A stretch of 64,000 bases of DNA. It comes from Aphodovivens avicola (lineage in GTDB: Bacteria; Actinomycetota; Coriobacteriia; Coriobacteriales; Eggerthellaceae). Shown here piece by piece: positions 1 through 8,207 of the stretch. The stretch's first letter is position 1, and every line of letters begins with the position of its first letter. The position numbers were made by a program, and so were the translations under genes. The notes beneath the pieces were generated by a model. It saw only the letters and a program-made list of their open reading frames with translations. It did not search any database and was not told the DNA's origin. Where the stretch lies: the NCBI GenBank assembly GCA_018712515.1, contig DVGW01000044.1:1-64000 (forward strand), written 5' to 3'.

Positions 1-528
1 CGGCTCAGGCTCAGGTTCAGGCTGACCGACAGGAAGCGAGGAGAGGTCCAGCGAGACTTGAACGGTGGGCTGGATCGGCATGTCTCCCATCTTGGTGATG
101 GTCAGCGAGAAAGAATCCTCCAAAGCGGCGAACGGAAACGTGAAGGTCCCCTCCCCATCCGGGCGGTACTGCGCGCCGCCGAACGTCAGGATGGCGCTGT
201 CGATAAACTGCTTACCCTCATCGGCGAGCGTCATCTTGACGGCATAGGAGCCTCCATCGAAGACGACCGTCGCCTGCGAACCGAGGAATCTCGCCCCCAT
301 GTTGAAATCATTGCTCCACGTTGCGCCGACGACGTAAGCTTTTCCGACCTCCAGATCATAGCCGGAGCCCTCCGCTGCCAGCGCTATGGGGGCTCCCTCC
401 ATGCCGAGATTCGCCTGCGCGAGCGAGATCGCGGGGACCGACCCCACTGCCAGCGTTGCCGCCAGCATCACGGAAGCTCCGCGCTTGGCGAAAGACGCCG
501 TGGAGAACACCTGCCTTGATCGTGTCAT
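1..528 (-). CDS. Secreted NEAT-like surface protein, N-terminal part (runs off the left edge)
   Basis: About 176 codons are visible; the C-terminus lies beyond the window. The ATG at 528 follows a GGGAAGGG ribosome binding site. Basic residues and a hydrophobic stretch at about residues 18-38 ending A-Q-A look like a Sec signal peptide. Residues about 55-165 alternate polar and hydrophobic strands in the pattern of NEAT domains (small beta folds that bind haem in Gram-positive surface proteins), and the visible part ends in Pro-Glu repeats like a wall-spanning spacer. I do not see a clear YxxxY haem-ligand motif, so haem binding is inferred only from the overall pattern. An operator-like repeat over its promoter would fit metal control. 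It could be another beta-rich adhesin domain. Confidence 0.6.
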   Translation of the reverse strand, partial: MTRSRQVFSTASFAKRGASVMLAATLAVGSVPAISLAQANLGMEGAPIALAAEGSGYDLEVGKAYVVGATWSNDFNMGARFLGSQATVVFDGGSYAVKMTLADEGKQFIDSAILTFGGAQYRPDGEGTFTFPFAALEDSFSLTITKMGDMPIQPTVQVSLDLSSLPVGQPEPEPEP

Positions 529-586
529 AGATGCCCTTCCCTTCCCGGCGCCGCGCCTTGCATGGCACAGCACCTGTTTCAGTTTG

Positions 587-632
587 CCTAAGGTAACTTC
601 TTTAGGATAGCGACGTTGTTACCGGCAGTAAA
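587..632 (-). promoter_or_regulatory. Promoter with inverted repeat upstream of the NEAT-like gene
   Basis: On the minus strand there is a -35 TTTACT (627-632), a 17-bp spacer and a -10 TATCCT (604-609). An inverted repeat CCTAA/TTAGG with a 10-bp gap (587-606) overlaps the -10 box. The arms recall DtxR/IdeR-family iron boxes but do not match the consensus order, so the regulator is uncertain. Confidence 0.4.
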
Positions 633-643
633 CTTGCTTGCGC

Positions 644-757
644 GGGAAACGGCCGATCTCGGCATCGCCCCGAGAGCCCGCCGTAGCTTCGCCTACGCAG
701 ATGCGCGCATGAGCAGAGGAAGAGCCGCCCCTTCGATGCCGAGATCGGTCGTTTCCC
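644..757. repeat. 24-bp inverted repeat with 66-bp loop
   Basis: The arms at 644-667 and 734-757 (GGGAAACG...GGCATCG and its complement) are complementary with one mismatch. The 66-bp loop holds a smaller CGTAG/CTACG hairpin. It lies between the divergent NEAT-like and AraC genes and could be a bidirectional insulator or a REP-type element. No coding capacity was recognised here. Confidence 0.6.
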
Positions 758-790
758 TGCGAAAACGTCGCAAAATCCCTCATGAGGAGG

Positions 791-820
791 TACACTGCAA
801 TAAGTTAGATATATCTAATT
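791..820 (+). promoter_or_regulatory. AraC-gene promoter region with palindrome TTAGATATATCTAA
   Basis: A -10-like TACACT (791-796) is followed by a perfect 14-bp palindrome TTAGATATATCTAA (805-818). The half-site AAGTTAGATA recurs at the promoter of the DUF6110/P-type ATPase operon near 7274-7283, at the same place relative to its -10 box. This suggests one regulator for both units. No good -35 is visible. Confidence 0.5.
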
Positions 821-899
821 ATTATCGGCACGAGATCGCGGACGAGCAGTGCGGACGGGTGCGAAAGCCCGCCTTTCGGAAGGGAACGGAGCGGAACGG

Positions 900-1226
900 A
901 TGGAAGACTCGCAGGCCATAAGCGACGTCGTTCGTTTTGTGCGAGACCACCTTGACGCCGACCTCTCCTGCGACGCGCTCGCACGCCGCGCCTGCATGGG
1001 CAGGACCAAGTTCAAGCAGCAATTCAAGCTCGCCTTCGGATGCCCGCCCGCCGCATTCGTCGCCGAGGAGCGCATGCATCGAGCGCGCATCCTGCTGGAA
1101 TCCACCGATATCCCCGTGGCGCGCATCGCCGAGATGGTGGGCTATCGCAAGCCGGGCGCCTTCTCGGAATCATTCCGCCGCCGCACGGGCATGCTGCCCA
1201 GCGATTTCAGGAAAGCGCACCGCTGA
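900..1226 (+). CDS. AraC-family regulator consisting of the DNA-binding domain only
   Basis: 108 residues, nearly all of it the AraC/XylS double helix-turn-helix domain: first HTH around D36-F55 (LSCDALARRACMGRTKFKQQ), second around V75-F105 ending in the family signature (GYRKPGAFSESFRRRTGMLP). No ligand-binding domain is fused, so sensing must come from another partner or from the transporter itself. ATG 900 is chosen because the domain starts right after it and a GGAG lies upstream; an in-frame ATG at 849 would add 17 unrelated residues. It converges on the ABC exporter gene with a 73-bp gap and shares an operator-like half-site with that operon, so it probably controls the locus and itself. 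Confidence 0.85.
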   Translation: MEDSQAISDVVRFVRDHLDADLSCDALARRACMGRTKFKQQFKLAFGCPPAAFVAEERMHRARILLESTDIPVARIAEMVGYRKPGAFSESFRRRTGMLPSDFRKAHR

Positions 1227-1299
1227 TCGCCATCCGCCAACCGGCATCCAAGGACCCGTCATCCTCAAGGGCCGCACGCCTGCGGCGCATCCCCAAGCC

Positions 1300-4200
1300 C
1301 TACGACACGCGCCCGTGCTCGACCGAGTACGTGCGGTCGGCGATGGCGGCGACCGATTCGCGATGGCTGACGATCACGATGGTCTTGCCGGCGCGGTTGT
1401 CGGCGAGCGCGCGCAGGACCGCCGCCTCGTTGAGGCTGTCCAGGTTGCTCGTCGGTTCATCGAGCAGCACGAACGGCGCATCGTGCAAGAACACGCGCGC
1501 CAAGCCCAGGCGCTGCCGCTCGCCACCCGAAAGGCCGTCGCCCAACTCGCCCAACGTCGTGTCGAGACCGCGGGGCAAACGCTCCACCAGACTCGAGAGC
1601 GACGCCGAGGCGACCGCGCGCGCGAGCTCCTCCTCGGTGGCATCGGGTTTGACCAGCATCAGGTTCTCGCGCAGCGTGCCTTCGAACAGATGCGTCTCCT
1701 GCGTCATGAAGCCCTCGTTCTCGCGCAGGCTCGCCGTGTTGACGCGGCGGATGTCGTGACCAGACACCTCCACCACGCCCTTGTCCGCATCCCAGAAGCG
1801 CATGAACAGCTTGAGCAGCGTCGATTTGCCCGCGCCGCTGCGGCCGGCGATGCGCACCACTTCGCCGGGGCGCACCTCCACGTCGACATCCTGCAAAACC
1901 TGCGCCCCGCCGTAGGAGAAGCCGACGCGGCGGGCGGACGCGCCGTCGAAGCCGGACAGGTCCGCACCGTCGGCGACCTCCTCGGTCTGGGGCTCCTCGT
2001 CCAGCAGATCCAGCACGCGCGCGCCCGAGGCGAGCGTCTGCTGCAGCGTGGTTCCCAGGTTGGCGACCGCCACCACCGGGCCGAACGACGACATGAGCGC
2101 AGCGGTGGCGAGCACGGCGGCATCGACGCCGATCGCACCCCGCATCGCCAGATGCGACGCCGTCGCCAGCATCGCGATGTCGAACGCCAGCACCAAAGCG
2201 CCCACCACCGCCATCCACAGCGCGGTGGCGCCCTTCAGCCGCTCCTCCTCCCGCGCCTGCACGCGCATGCGCTCCGCAAGCTCGCGCGAGCGTTCCCCGG
2301 CGCGGCCGAACTGCAGCGTCTCGGACAGACCGCGCAAGCTGTCCAGCACGAAGGCGTTCATGCCGCCGATGCGGTCGCGCACCGCACGCCCCGACGCGCC
2401 CGCGGCCTTGGACGACACGATCGGGACCGCGACGCCGACCACCAGGTAGGCGGCGAGCGCCAGCGCCCCCAACGCCGGGGATTGCGCCGCGATGAACGCG
2501 GTCATGATCGCCGAGACGGCGAATGCGATGATCGCAGGCGACAGCGTGTGGGCGTAGAACACCTCCAAAAGCTCCACGTCGGAGGTGACCAGCGACACCA
2601 GATCGCCCTTGTCGCGCCCTTCGAGCTTGGAGGGGGCAAGGCGCCTCAGCGCAAAGAAGACCTTGTCGCGCACGAGCGCCAAGATGCGAAACGCCAGATA
2701 GTGGTTGCACAGCTGCTCGCCGTAGCGCAGAGGCCCGCGCGCCACGCCGCATGCCGTCAGCAGCGCGATGAGCGCGCCGTAGGCGAGCGGCTGGTCCAGA
2801 CCGCCGAGCTCGAGCAGCCCGTACGCTCCGAACACCGTGAGGAAGATGGCCGCCAGAAACCCGATCACGCCCAGCACGGCGGCAAGCGCCATCACGGGAA
2901 GAAGAGGGCGGGTGAGCCTCACCAGGCGCAGCATCACCGAGACGTGCGACCTGCGCGGCGCCTCGGCGGATGCGGGAGCCCCTGCCGCGGATTCGGCGGG
3001 GGCGCTCCCCTCCGGCGCGCAAGTGGCGCTCGAAACGGCGGCCCGCACCGCGGACGGGGAGACGCCGGATCCCTCCGCCGTCCCGCCTCCGTCGACGGCG
3101 CCGGCGCCAGATCCGAACTCCTCGAGCTCCGCCTGCTGGCGCCACAGGCGCGCGTACGCGCCCTCGGGTCGCAGCAGCTCGTCGTGCCGTCCGGACTCCA
3201 CGACCCTGCCGTCCTCCATCACGTAGATGCGATCGGCGCCGCGCAGCGCGGCGAGGCGGTGCGAGATCATGATGACGGTGCGCGTGCGCGCCAGCTCCCC
3301 CACCAGCTCGATGATGGCGTTCTCGCTGTCCGCGTCGATGTTCGACGTCGCCTCGTCGAGCAGGTAGACGGGGGCGTCGTGCAGGAGGGCGCGCGCCATG
3401 GCGAGCCGTTGGCGCTGCCCGCCCGAAAGGTTCGCACCTCCTTCGGACACGGGCGCGTCGAGCCCGCCCGCCTCGCGCGCGAAGCCGTCCAGACGGCAGC
3501 GCGACAGAGCGTCCCACAATTCGCCGTCGTCCGCCGAGGGCCGGGCCATCAGCAGGTTCGAGCGGATCGTCCCCTTGAACAGATAGCTCGAGAACGACAC
3601 CGCCGTGATCGTGTCGCGCAGCGATGCGGGCGACGCCTCGCGCAGATCGACCCCGCCGATGCGCACCTCGCCCGTGTAGGCGGCGTTCGCGCCGGTCAGG
3701 ATCGCGCCCAAAGTCGACTTGCCCGACCCGCTCTCGCCCACGATGCCGACGAAGCTGCCCGCCGGTGCCTCGAAATCGACATCCGCCAGCACCGTGCGCT
3801 CGCCGTCGTAGGAATAGCCCACGCCCCGGCATGCGATATCGGGGCGCGACGCGTCGATCGAGCGCGTGCCGCGCGGCGCCTCGGGGACGTCCAGTATCGC
3901 GTACATGCGCTCGGCCGCCGCCATGCCGTTCATCGCGGTGTGGAAGAACGAGCCCAACGTGCGCAGCGGCAGGAAGAACTCCGCCGACAGGAACACGATG
4001 GAGAACGCCGTCCCGAACGCCACGGCGCCCGCCGCGTATTCGCCGAGGACCATGACGATGCCGACCGCCGCGCCGCCGAACGCGAACAGATCCATGATGG
4101 TGATGGAGTTGAGCTGCATCCGCAGAAGGCGCATGGTGGCGCGGCGGAAACCCTCCGCCTGCTCGTTCATACGGCGGTGGCGCTCCTCGTCGGCGCGGTA

Positions 4201-4830
4201 GATCTTGAGCGTGGTGAGCCCCTGGATGTTCTCGAGGAACGAGCCGCCGAGATCGGTGTAGGAACCCCAGTACGTGCGCATCACGCGTTTGGCGGTCCTC
4301 ATCACCGCCACGATCGAAAGCGGGATGAGCGGCACCAGGACGAGCAACGTGAGAGCGGGCGGCAAAGACAGGGGCGCCAGGACGGCGAACAGCGTGAGCG
4401 GCGCCAGAACCGCGTAGAACAGCTGGGGGAGATACTGCCCGAAATAGCTCTCGAGCTGCTCGGTGCCCTCGACGCCGATCTGGACCGCCTCGCTCGTAGC
4501 GACGTGCTCGCGGTAGGCGAGTCCCAGGCGCACGAGCTTGTCGTAGACCTGCTGGCGCACGGCTTGCTTGGCCTTGGCGGCGGCGCGCTGGCCCATGCGC
4601 TGGGCGAGCGTCTGGCACACGGCGCGCACGACGATGGCGGCCGCGCCCGCGGCGAGCAGCGTCGCGAGGGCGGCGCCGTCGGCGGCTCCCTCGACCAGAT
4701 TCTGGATGAACGAGCCGATCAGCAAAAACAGCGCTATGTTCGCCACGAGGGCGACCCATTGGAACGCCACGTCGGCGACGATGCAGCGCATCGCCCCCGG
4801 CACCATCGAGATGAGTCGCTTGTCGAACAC
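1300..4830 (-). CDS. Fused two-half ABC exporter (CydDC-like permease/ATPase)
   Basis: 1176 residues: two complete exporter halves in one chain. Each half has a six-helix membrane domain (about 15-300 and 630-900) and a nucleotide-binding domain. Visible motifs: Walker A GESGSGKST (~365) and GRSGAGKST (~995), signature LSGGQRQR and LSGGERQR, Walker B YLLDEAT and VLLDEPT. The linker (~580-625) is Ala/Ser/Pro rich. The N-terminal half resembles CydD (a G-V-E-G-T-E-Q-L then YLPQL segment). CydDC exports thiols/haem for cytochrome bd assembly, but no cyd oxidase is present here, so the substrate is open. GTG 4830 is preferred over GTG 4845 because GGGGGG sits 3-5 bases upstream and homologous proteins start M-x-K-R-L. 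Last gene of the DUF6110-ATPase-ABC operon, 22 bp after the ATPase stop. Confidence 0.85.
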   Translation of the reverse strand: MFDKRLISMVPGAMRCIVADVAFQWVALVANIALFLLIGSFIQNLVEGAADGAALATLLAAGAAAIVVRAVCQTLAQRMGQRAAAKAKQAVRQQVYDKLVRLGLAYREHVATSEAVQIGVEGTEQLESYFGQYLPQLFYAVLAPLTLFAVLAPLSLPPALTLLVLVPLIPLSIVAVMRTAKRVMRTYWGSYTDLGGSFLENIQGLTTLKIYRADEERHRRMNEQAEGFRRATMRLLRMQLNSITIMDLFAFGGAAVGIVMVLGEYAAGAVAFGTAFSIVFLSAEFFLPLRTLGSFFHTAMNGMAAAERMYAILDVPEAPRGTRSIDASRPDIACRGVGYSYDGERTVLADVDFEAPAGSFVGIVGESGSGKSTLGAILTGANAAYTGEVRIGGVDLREASPASLRDTITAVSFSSYLFKGTIRSNLLMARPSADDGELWDALSRCRLDGFAREAGGLDAPVSEGGANLSGGQRQRLAMARALLHDAPVYLLDEATSNIDADSENAIIELVGELARTRTVIMISHRLAALRGADRIYVMEDGRVVESGRHDELLRPEGAYARLWRQQAELEEFGSGAGAVDGGGTAEGSGVSPSAVRAAVSSATCAPEGSAPAESAAGAPASAEAPRRSHVSVMLRLVRLTRPLLPVMALAAVLGVIGFLAAIFLTVFGAYGLLELGGLDQPLAYGALIALLTACGVARGPLRYGEQLCNHYLAFRILALVRDKVFFALRRLAPSKLEGRDKGDLVSLVTSDVELLEVFYAHTLSPAIIAFAVSAIMTAFIAAQSPALGALALAAYLVVGVAVPIVSSKAAGASGRAVRDRIGGMNAFVLDSLRGLSETLQFGRAGERSRELAERMRVQAREEERLKGATALWMAVVGALVLAFDIAMLATASHLAMRGAIGVDAAVLATAALMSSFGPVVAVANLGTTLQQTLASGARVLDLLDEEPQTEEVADGADLSGFDGASARRVGFSYGGAQVLQDVDVEVRPGEVVRIAGRSGAGKSTLLKLFMRFWDADKGVVEVSGHDIRRVNTASLRENEGFMTQETHLFEGTLRENLMLVKPDATEEELARAVASASLSSLVERLPRGLDTTLGELGDGLSGGERQRLGLARVFLHDAPFVLLDEPTSNLDSLNEAAVLRALADNRAGKTIVIVSHRESVAAIADRTYSVEHGRVS

Positions 4831-4851
4831 GGGATCCCCCCACACGGCCTT

Positions 4852-6933
4852 CTAGACGTTGTACTTCCCGGAATTGCGCAGAGCCAGCGCGATCGTCGTG
4901 GCATTGTGCAGCAGCGAGGAGACCTGCGGGCGCGCCACGCCGGCGATGCCGGCAGCGAGCAGCGCCGAGTTGATGGCCATGACCTGGCCGAACGAACCGC
5001 TGAGACGGTCCATCAGCCCCTGGCTGAGCCTGCGCAGCGCGACGAGCGAGGACAGATCGCCTCCCGTCAGCGTGATGTCGGCGACCTCTTTGGCGATGGC
5101 GGTCCCCTGCCCCATGGCGATGCCCACATCGGCAAGCGACAAGGCGGGCGCGTCGTTGACGCCGTCGCCCACCATCACCACATGGCGCCCCTCCTCGCGC
5201 AGGCGCGCCACGAAGCCATGCTTGTCCTCGGGCAGCATGTCGGCGCGAAACTCGGTCACGCCCGCCTCCGCCGCGACGCGGGCGGCAGTGCGCTCGTTGT
5301 CGCCGGTGAGCATGATCACGCGCTCGAAGCCCAGCGCGCGCAAATCGCCGATGGCGGCCGCCACGCCCGCCTTGAGCGGATCGCGCACGCCGATGACGCC
5401 CACCAGCTCCCCATCGACCGCCAGATACAGCGGCGAGAGGCCCTCGGTCGCGACCGCGATGCGCGAGCGATCCTCACGGGCGATCTCGACGCCTTCGTCG
5501 CCCACGACGAAATGCTCCGAGCCGATGACGACGCGTTTGCCGTCAAGCGCCGAGGCGATGCCGTGCGCGACGATGTACTCGACCGCCGCATGGCGCTCAC
5601 GATGCTCAAGGCCGCGCTCCGCGGCGGCGCGCACCACCGCGCGGGCTACCGGATGGGGGAAATGCTCCTCCAGGCAGGCCGACAGGCGCAGCACCTCATC
5701 GCGCTCCCAACCCCGCAGCCCCAGCACGCAGGCCACCTCGGGCGTCGCCTCGGTAAGCGTGCCGGTCTTGTCGAACACGATCGTGTCGGCGGCCGCCATA
5801 GCCTCGAAATGCTTGGAACCCTTGACCGTGAAGCCCAGCTTGGCGCTTTGGCTCATAGCGGACAGCTCGGCGATGGATCCCGTCAGCTTGAGCGCGCAGG
5901 AATAGTCGACCATCAACGCCGCCGAGGTCTTGACCAGGCTGCGGGAGAAGAGGGCGACCGCGCCCGCCAGCAGGAAGTTCCACGGGACGATGCGGTCCGC
6001 CAGCGCCTCCATGCGGGAATGCGCTTCGGATTTGAGCGACTCGGACTGCTCGACCATCGACACGATGGAGCGCAGCTTGGTCTCGCCCGTCGCCGCGCGC
6101 ACGCGCACGATGATCTCGCCGTCCTCCACCGCGGTGCCGGCGAAGACGTCGTCGCCTTCCCGGCGCTCGACCGCCAGCGGCTCGCCGGTGAGGGCCGACT
6201 GGTTCACCATCGCCAGCCCGCCGACCACCTCGCCGTCGACGGGAACGGGCATGCCGGTGCGCACGGCGATCAGATCCCCCGGCTCGAGCGCCGTCGCCGC
6301 GACCCGCGCCTCCGTGTCGCCCTCGATGCGCTGCGCCGTCTCGGGGATGCCCAGAAGCGCGCTGATGAGGGCGCCTTCCGAGCGCGAGCGCGTGTACTCC
6401 TCGAGCGTCTCGCCCGCATCCAGCAAAAACATCGTCTCGCCCGCGGTCTTGGGATCGCGCCTGGCGAACGACATGCCGATGGCGGCGGCGTCGAGCACGG
6501 GGACGTCCAGACGCGCGCGACGCAGCGAGCGCAGCGCCGGCATTAGAAAGCGACGGTAGCGCCAGACGGCGACCACCGCGGCGAGCGGGCGGGGCAGGAA
6601 CCACCGGCGCACGGCATACGAGCCGATCATCACCGCGAGCTCCATCAGAAGCGACTGGGTGCGCGGCGCGAGCGCGATGCCGCCCGCCACGCGCGCGCCG
6701 TCGATGGCGGCAGCGTCGATGGACTCCAGATGCGCGAGCACCTGGCGGCGGTTGCCCTCTCCCGGGCGGTAGACGACGGCGAGCGACCCGATACGCGGGT
6801 ACACGGCGACGCGCAAGACGGCGGCACTCGCCAACACGACGCGTTCCAGCGCATCCAGATCGGCGGCGGGCACCGGACCCGCCAGCTTCACCCGCAAACG
6901 GCCGGGGAGCTCCTTTTGCAGGGAGAACTCCAT
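4852..6933 (-). CDS. P1B-like heavy-metal P-type ATPase with atypical SCALK membrane motif
   Basis: 693 residues. An HMA-like N-terminal domain (~8-75, LPGRLRVKL) has no CxxC metal site. The catalytic core is intact: TGE phosphatase loop (LTGEPL), phosphorylated Asp in DKTGTLT (~389), HP motif (FPHPVA, ~427), MVGDGVNDAP hinge (~590). The membrane metal-selectivity motif, usually CPC, reads Y-S-C-A-L-K (~346). Transported ion is therefore unlikely to be assigned safely as Cu or Zn/Cd. ATG 6933 is one base after the upstream stop (TAG-C-ATG), showing tight coupling to the DUF6110 gene; a longer reading from 6984 would run back into that gene. Confidence 0.88.
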   Translation of the reverse strand: MEFSLQKELPGRLRVKLAGPVPAADLDALERVVLASAAVLRVAVYPRIGSLAVVYRPGEGNRRQVLAHLESIDAAAIDGARVAGGIALAPRTQSLLMELAVMIGSYAVRRWFLPRPLAAVVAVWRYRRFLMPALRSLRRARLDVPVLDAAAIGMSFARRDPKTAGETMFLLDAGETLEEYTRSRSEGALISALLGIPETAQRIEGDTEARVAATALEPGDLIAVRTGMPVPVDGEVVGGLAMVNQSALTGEPLAVERREGDDVFAGTAVEDGEIIVRVRAATGETKLRSIVSMVEQSESLKSEAHSRMEALADRIVPWNFLLAGAVALFSRSLVKTSAALMVDYSCALKLTGSIAELSAMSQSAKLGFTVKGSKHFEAMAAADTIVFDKTGTLTEATPEVACVLGLRGWERDEVLRLSACLEEHFPHPVARAVVRAAAERGLEHRERHAAVEYIVAHGIASALDGKRVVIGSEHFVVGDEGVEIAREDRSRIAVATEGLSPLYLAVDGELVGVIGVRDPLKAGVAAAIGDLRALGFERVIMLTGDNERTAARVAAEAGVTEFRADMLPEDKHGFVARLREEGRHVVMVGDGVNDAPALSLADVGIAMGQGTAIAKEVADITLTGGDLSSLVALRRLSQGLMDRLSGSFGQVMAINSALLAAGIAGVARPQVSSLLHNATTIALALRNSGKYNV

Positions 6934-6934
6934 G

Positions 6935-7213
6935 CTAGGCCCGCGCCTTCCCCTCCGCCTCGGCATCGCCGGCGGACGCGGCATCGGCCGCAGCGGCCTC
7001 GGTCGTCAGGTAGGTCGCCTCGGCGACGATGTCGTCGACCTCGGCTTTCGCCTGCTCGACGACGTCCTCGTAGTATGCCTTGGCCTGCAGGCCCTTGGCG
7101 ACGCCCTGCACGTACACGCGCTTGGCACGCGGGCTCGTCAACGCCTTGATGCCCACCGTCCCCATCAGGAAACCGGCTCCCAGCAGCAGCGCGTTGCGCG
7201 TCTTGTCCTCCAT
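6935..7213 (-). CDS. DUF6110-like small protein, first gene of the transporter operon
   Basis: 92 residues. The N-terminal half has one hydrophobic segment (LLLGAGFLMGTVGIKALTS) followed by A-K-R-V-Y, the pattern I associate with DUF6110; the C-terminal half is an acidic, Ala-rich helix that may be coiled coil. It is likely a single-span membrane protein with a cytoplasmic tail. Its stop is one base from the ATPase start, so it is probably a partner or accessory of that pump; members of this family are usually found next to such ATPases. Function unknown. Start ATG 7213 has a GGAAAGGA site upstream. Confidence 0.7.
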   Translation of the reverse strand: MEDKTRNALLLGAGFLMGTVGIKALTSPRAKRVYVQGVAKGLQAKAYYEDVVEQAKAEVDDIVAEATYLTTEAAAADAASAGDAEAEGKARA

Positions 7214-7265
7214 GGCGATCCTTCCTTTCCGCGTTCGAGACGCATCCGGCAACCCCGATAGCGAG

Positions 7266-7315
7266 TTGCATTTATCTAACTTGTATACCATAATGAGGTC
7301 GACTACGAAAGTCAA
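7266..7315. promoter_or_regulatory. Overlapping divergent promoters with shared TTAGATAA element
   Basis: Minus strand: -35 TTGACT (7310-7315), 17 bp, -10 TATGGT (7287-7292), driving DUF6110-ATPase-ABC. Plus strand: -35 TTGCAT (7266-7271), 17 bp, -10 CATAAT (7289-7294), facing the 26-residue ORF at 7419 and ysxC. The half-site AAGTTAGATAAA (7271-7282, minus) sits just downstream of the minus -10 and inside the plus spacer, so one protein bound there could block both. The same half-site is in the AraC promoter. Confidence 0.6.
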
Positions 7316-7418
7316 CCACTGGTAACTGACACCGTCGACACTCCTGAAGCCCGGGAAAACGCATCGAGCGCATGGGGGCGGCGGGTGGCGCGAACGAGGC
7401 GGCGGAAAGGAGCCCGCT

Positions 7419-7499
7419 ATGAAGCAGCATCGGTTCTGGGCGATCGCATGCGCGATCTGCATGGCGATGACATGGTACACTGGCCGGAAGCATAAATAA
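7419..7499 (+). CDS. 26-residue membrane peptide (DUF6219-like?)
   Basis: Reads M-K-Q-H-R, a hydrophobic core FWAIACAICMAMTWYTG, then R-K-H-K. A strong ribosome binding site AAAGGAG lies 7 bases upstream and a plus-strand promoter is at 7266-7294. The layout (short polar N-terminus, one helix with C-x-x-C-like cysteines, YTG, basic tail) is that of tiny membrane peptides I associate with DUF6219; that family name is from memory and unverified. Its position, divergent from the ATPase operon and sharing its control region, suggests a small pump subunit or regulator. Confidence 0.55.
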   Translation: MKQHRFWAIACAICMAMTWYTGRKHK

Positions 7500-7622
7500 C
7501 CGACGCGCCATCCCCGACCTCAGGCGGGCAGCGCCCGGGCAGCCGCTCCGCGCCGCCGGCATCGCGTCGGCGCCGGCGGCATCCCCGGCGCTCGATGCGC
7601 GCGACAGCCAAGGAGCGCGCCC

Positions 7623-8207
7623 ATGAACTTCAACAAAGTCCAATTCGAGCGGTCGTTCGGCACCTCCTCGCAGCTGCCGCCCTCGTCGCTGCCCGAGATC
7701 GCCTTCGCCGGCCGCTCCAACGTGGGCAAGTCCTCGCTGATCAACAAGGTCTTCAACCGCAAGGGCCTGGCCAAGGTGTCGCAGACGCCGGGCAAGACCG
7801 CCACGATCAACTTCTTCGCCACCGACGACGCGCGCTTCGTCGACCTGCCCGGCTACGGCTACGCCAAGGTCGCCAAATCCGAGCTGCACCGCTGGTCGGA
7901 GCTGATCGAGGGCTACTTCAACCAGGATCGCGACTTCGCCCTGGTGTGCTCGCTCATCGACATCCGCCACGCCGCGAGCGCGCTCGACGAGACGATGGTC
8001 GGCTTCCTGATCGAGCGCGAGCTGCCCTTCGCCGTGATCCTGACCAAGGCCGACAAGCTCTCCAAACAACAGCAGCAGCGCCAAAAGTCCGCGCTCGCCA
8101 AGCAGCTGCAGCTGCCCAAGGGCACGCCCCTGGTCGTCACGTCGTCGGCCAAGGGCACGGGCATCGACGAGATGCGCCGCCTCATCGAGGAGGCCGCGGC
8201 GCGCTAG
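7623..8207 (+). CDS. ysxC: Ribosome biogenesis GTPase YsxC/EngB
   Basis: 194 residues, normal length for the family. G1 GRSNVGKSS, G2 threonine in QTPGKT, G3 DLPGYGYA (the YihA/EngB form of DxxG), G4 TKADK, G5-like SSAKG. YsxC/YihA is an essential GTPase that acts late in 50S subunit assembly. It stands alone on the plus strand, 123 bp after the small membrane ORF, whose promoter may serve both. The ATG is preceded by GGAGCGCGCCC, a moderate ribosome binding site. Confidence 0.95.
   Translation: MNFNKVQFERSFGTSSQLPPSSLPEIAFAGRSNVGKSSLINKVFNRKGLAKVSQTPGKTATINFFATDDARFVDLPGYGYAKVAKSELHRWSELIEGYFNQDRDFALVCSLIDIRHAASALDETMVGFLIERELPFAVILTKADKLSKQQQQRQKSALAKQLQLPKGTPLVVTSSAKGTGIDEMRRLIEEAAAR

Noticed and set aside
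937..6546. Very long open plus-strand frame, antisense to the ABC exporter and P-type ATPase
   Set aside because: It is Arg/Ala/His-rich with no domain pattern, mirrors the real minus-strand genes, and is the usual product of high third-position GC. Similar antisense frames oppose rho, metG, dnaE and the dehydratase gene and were ignored for the same reason.
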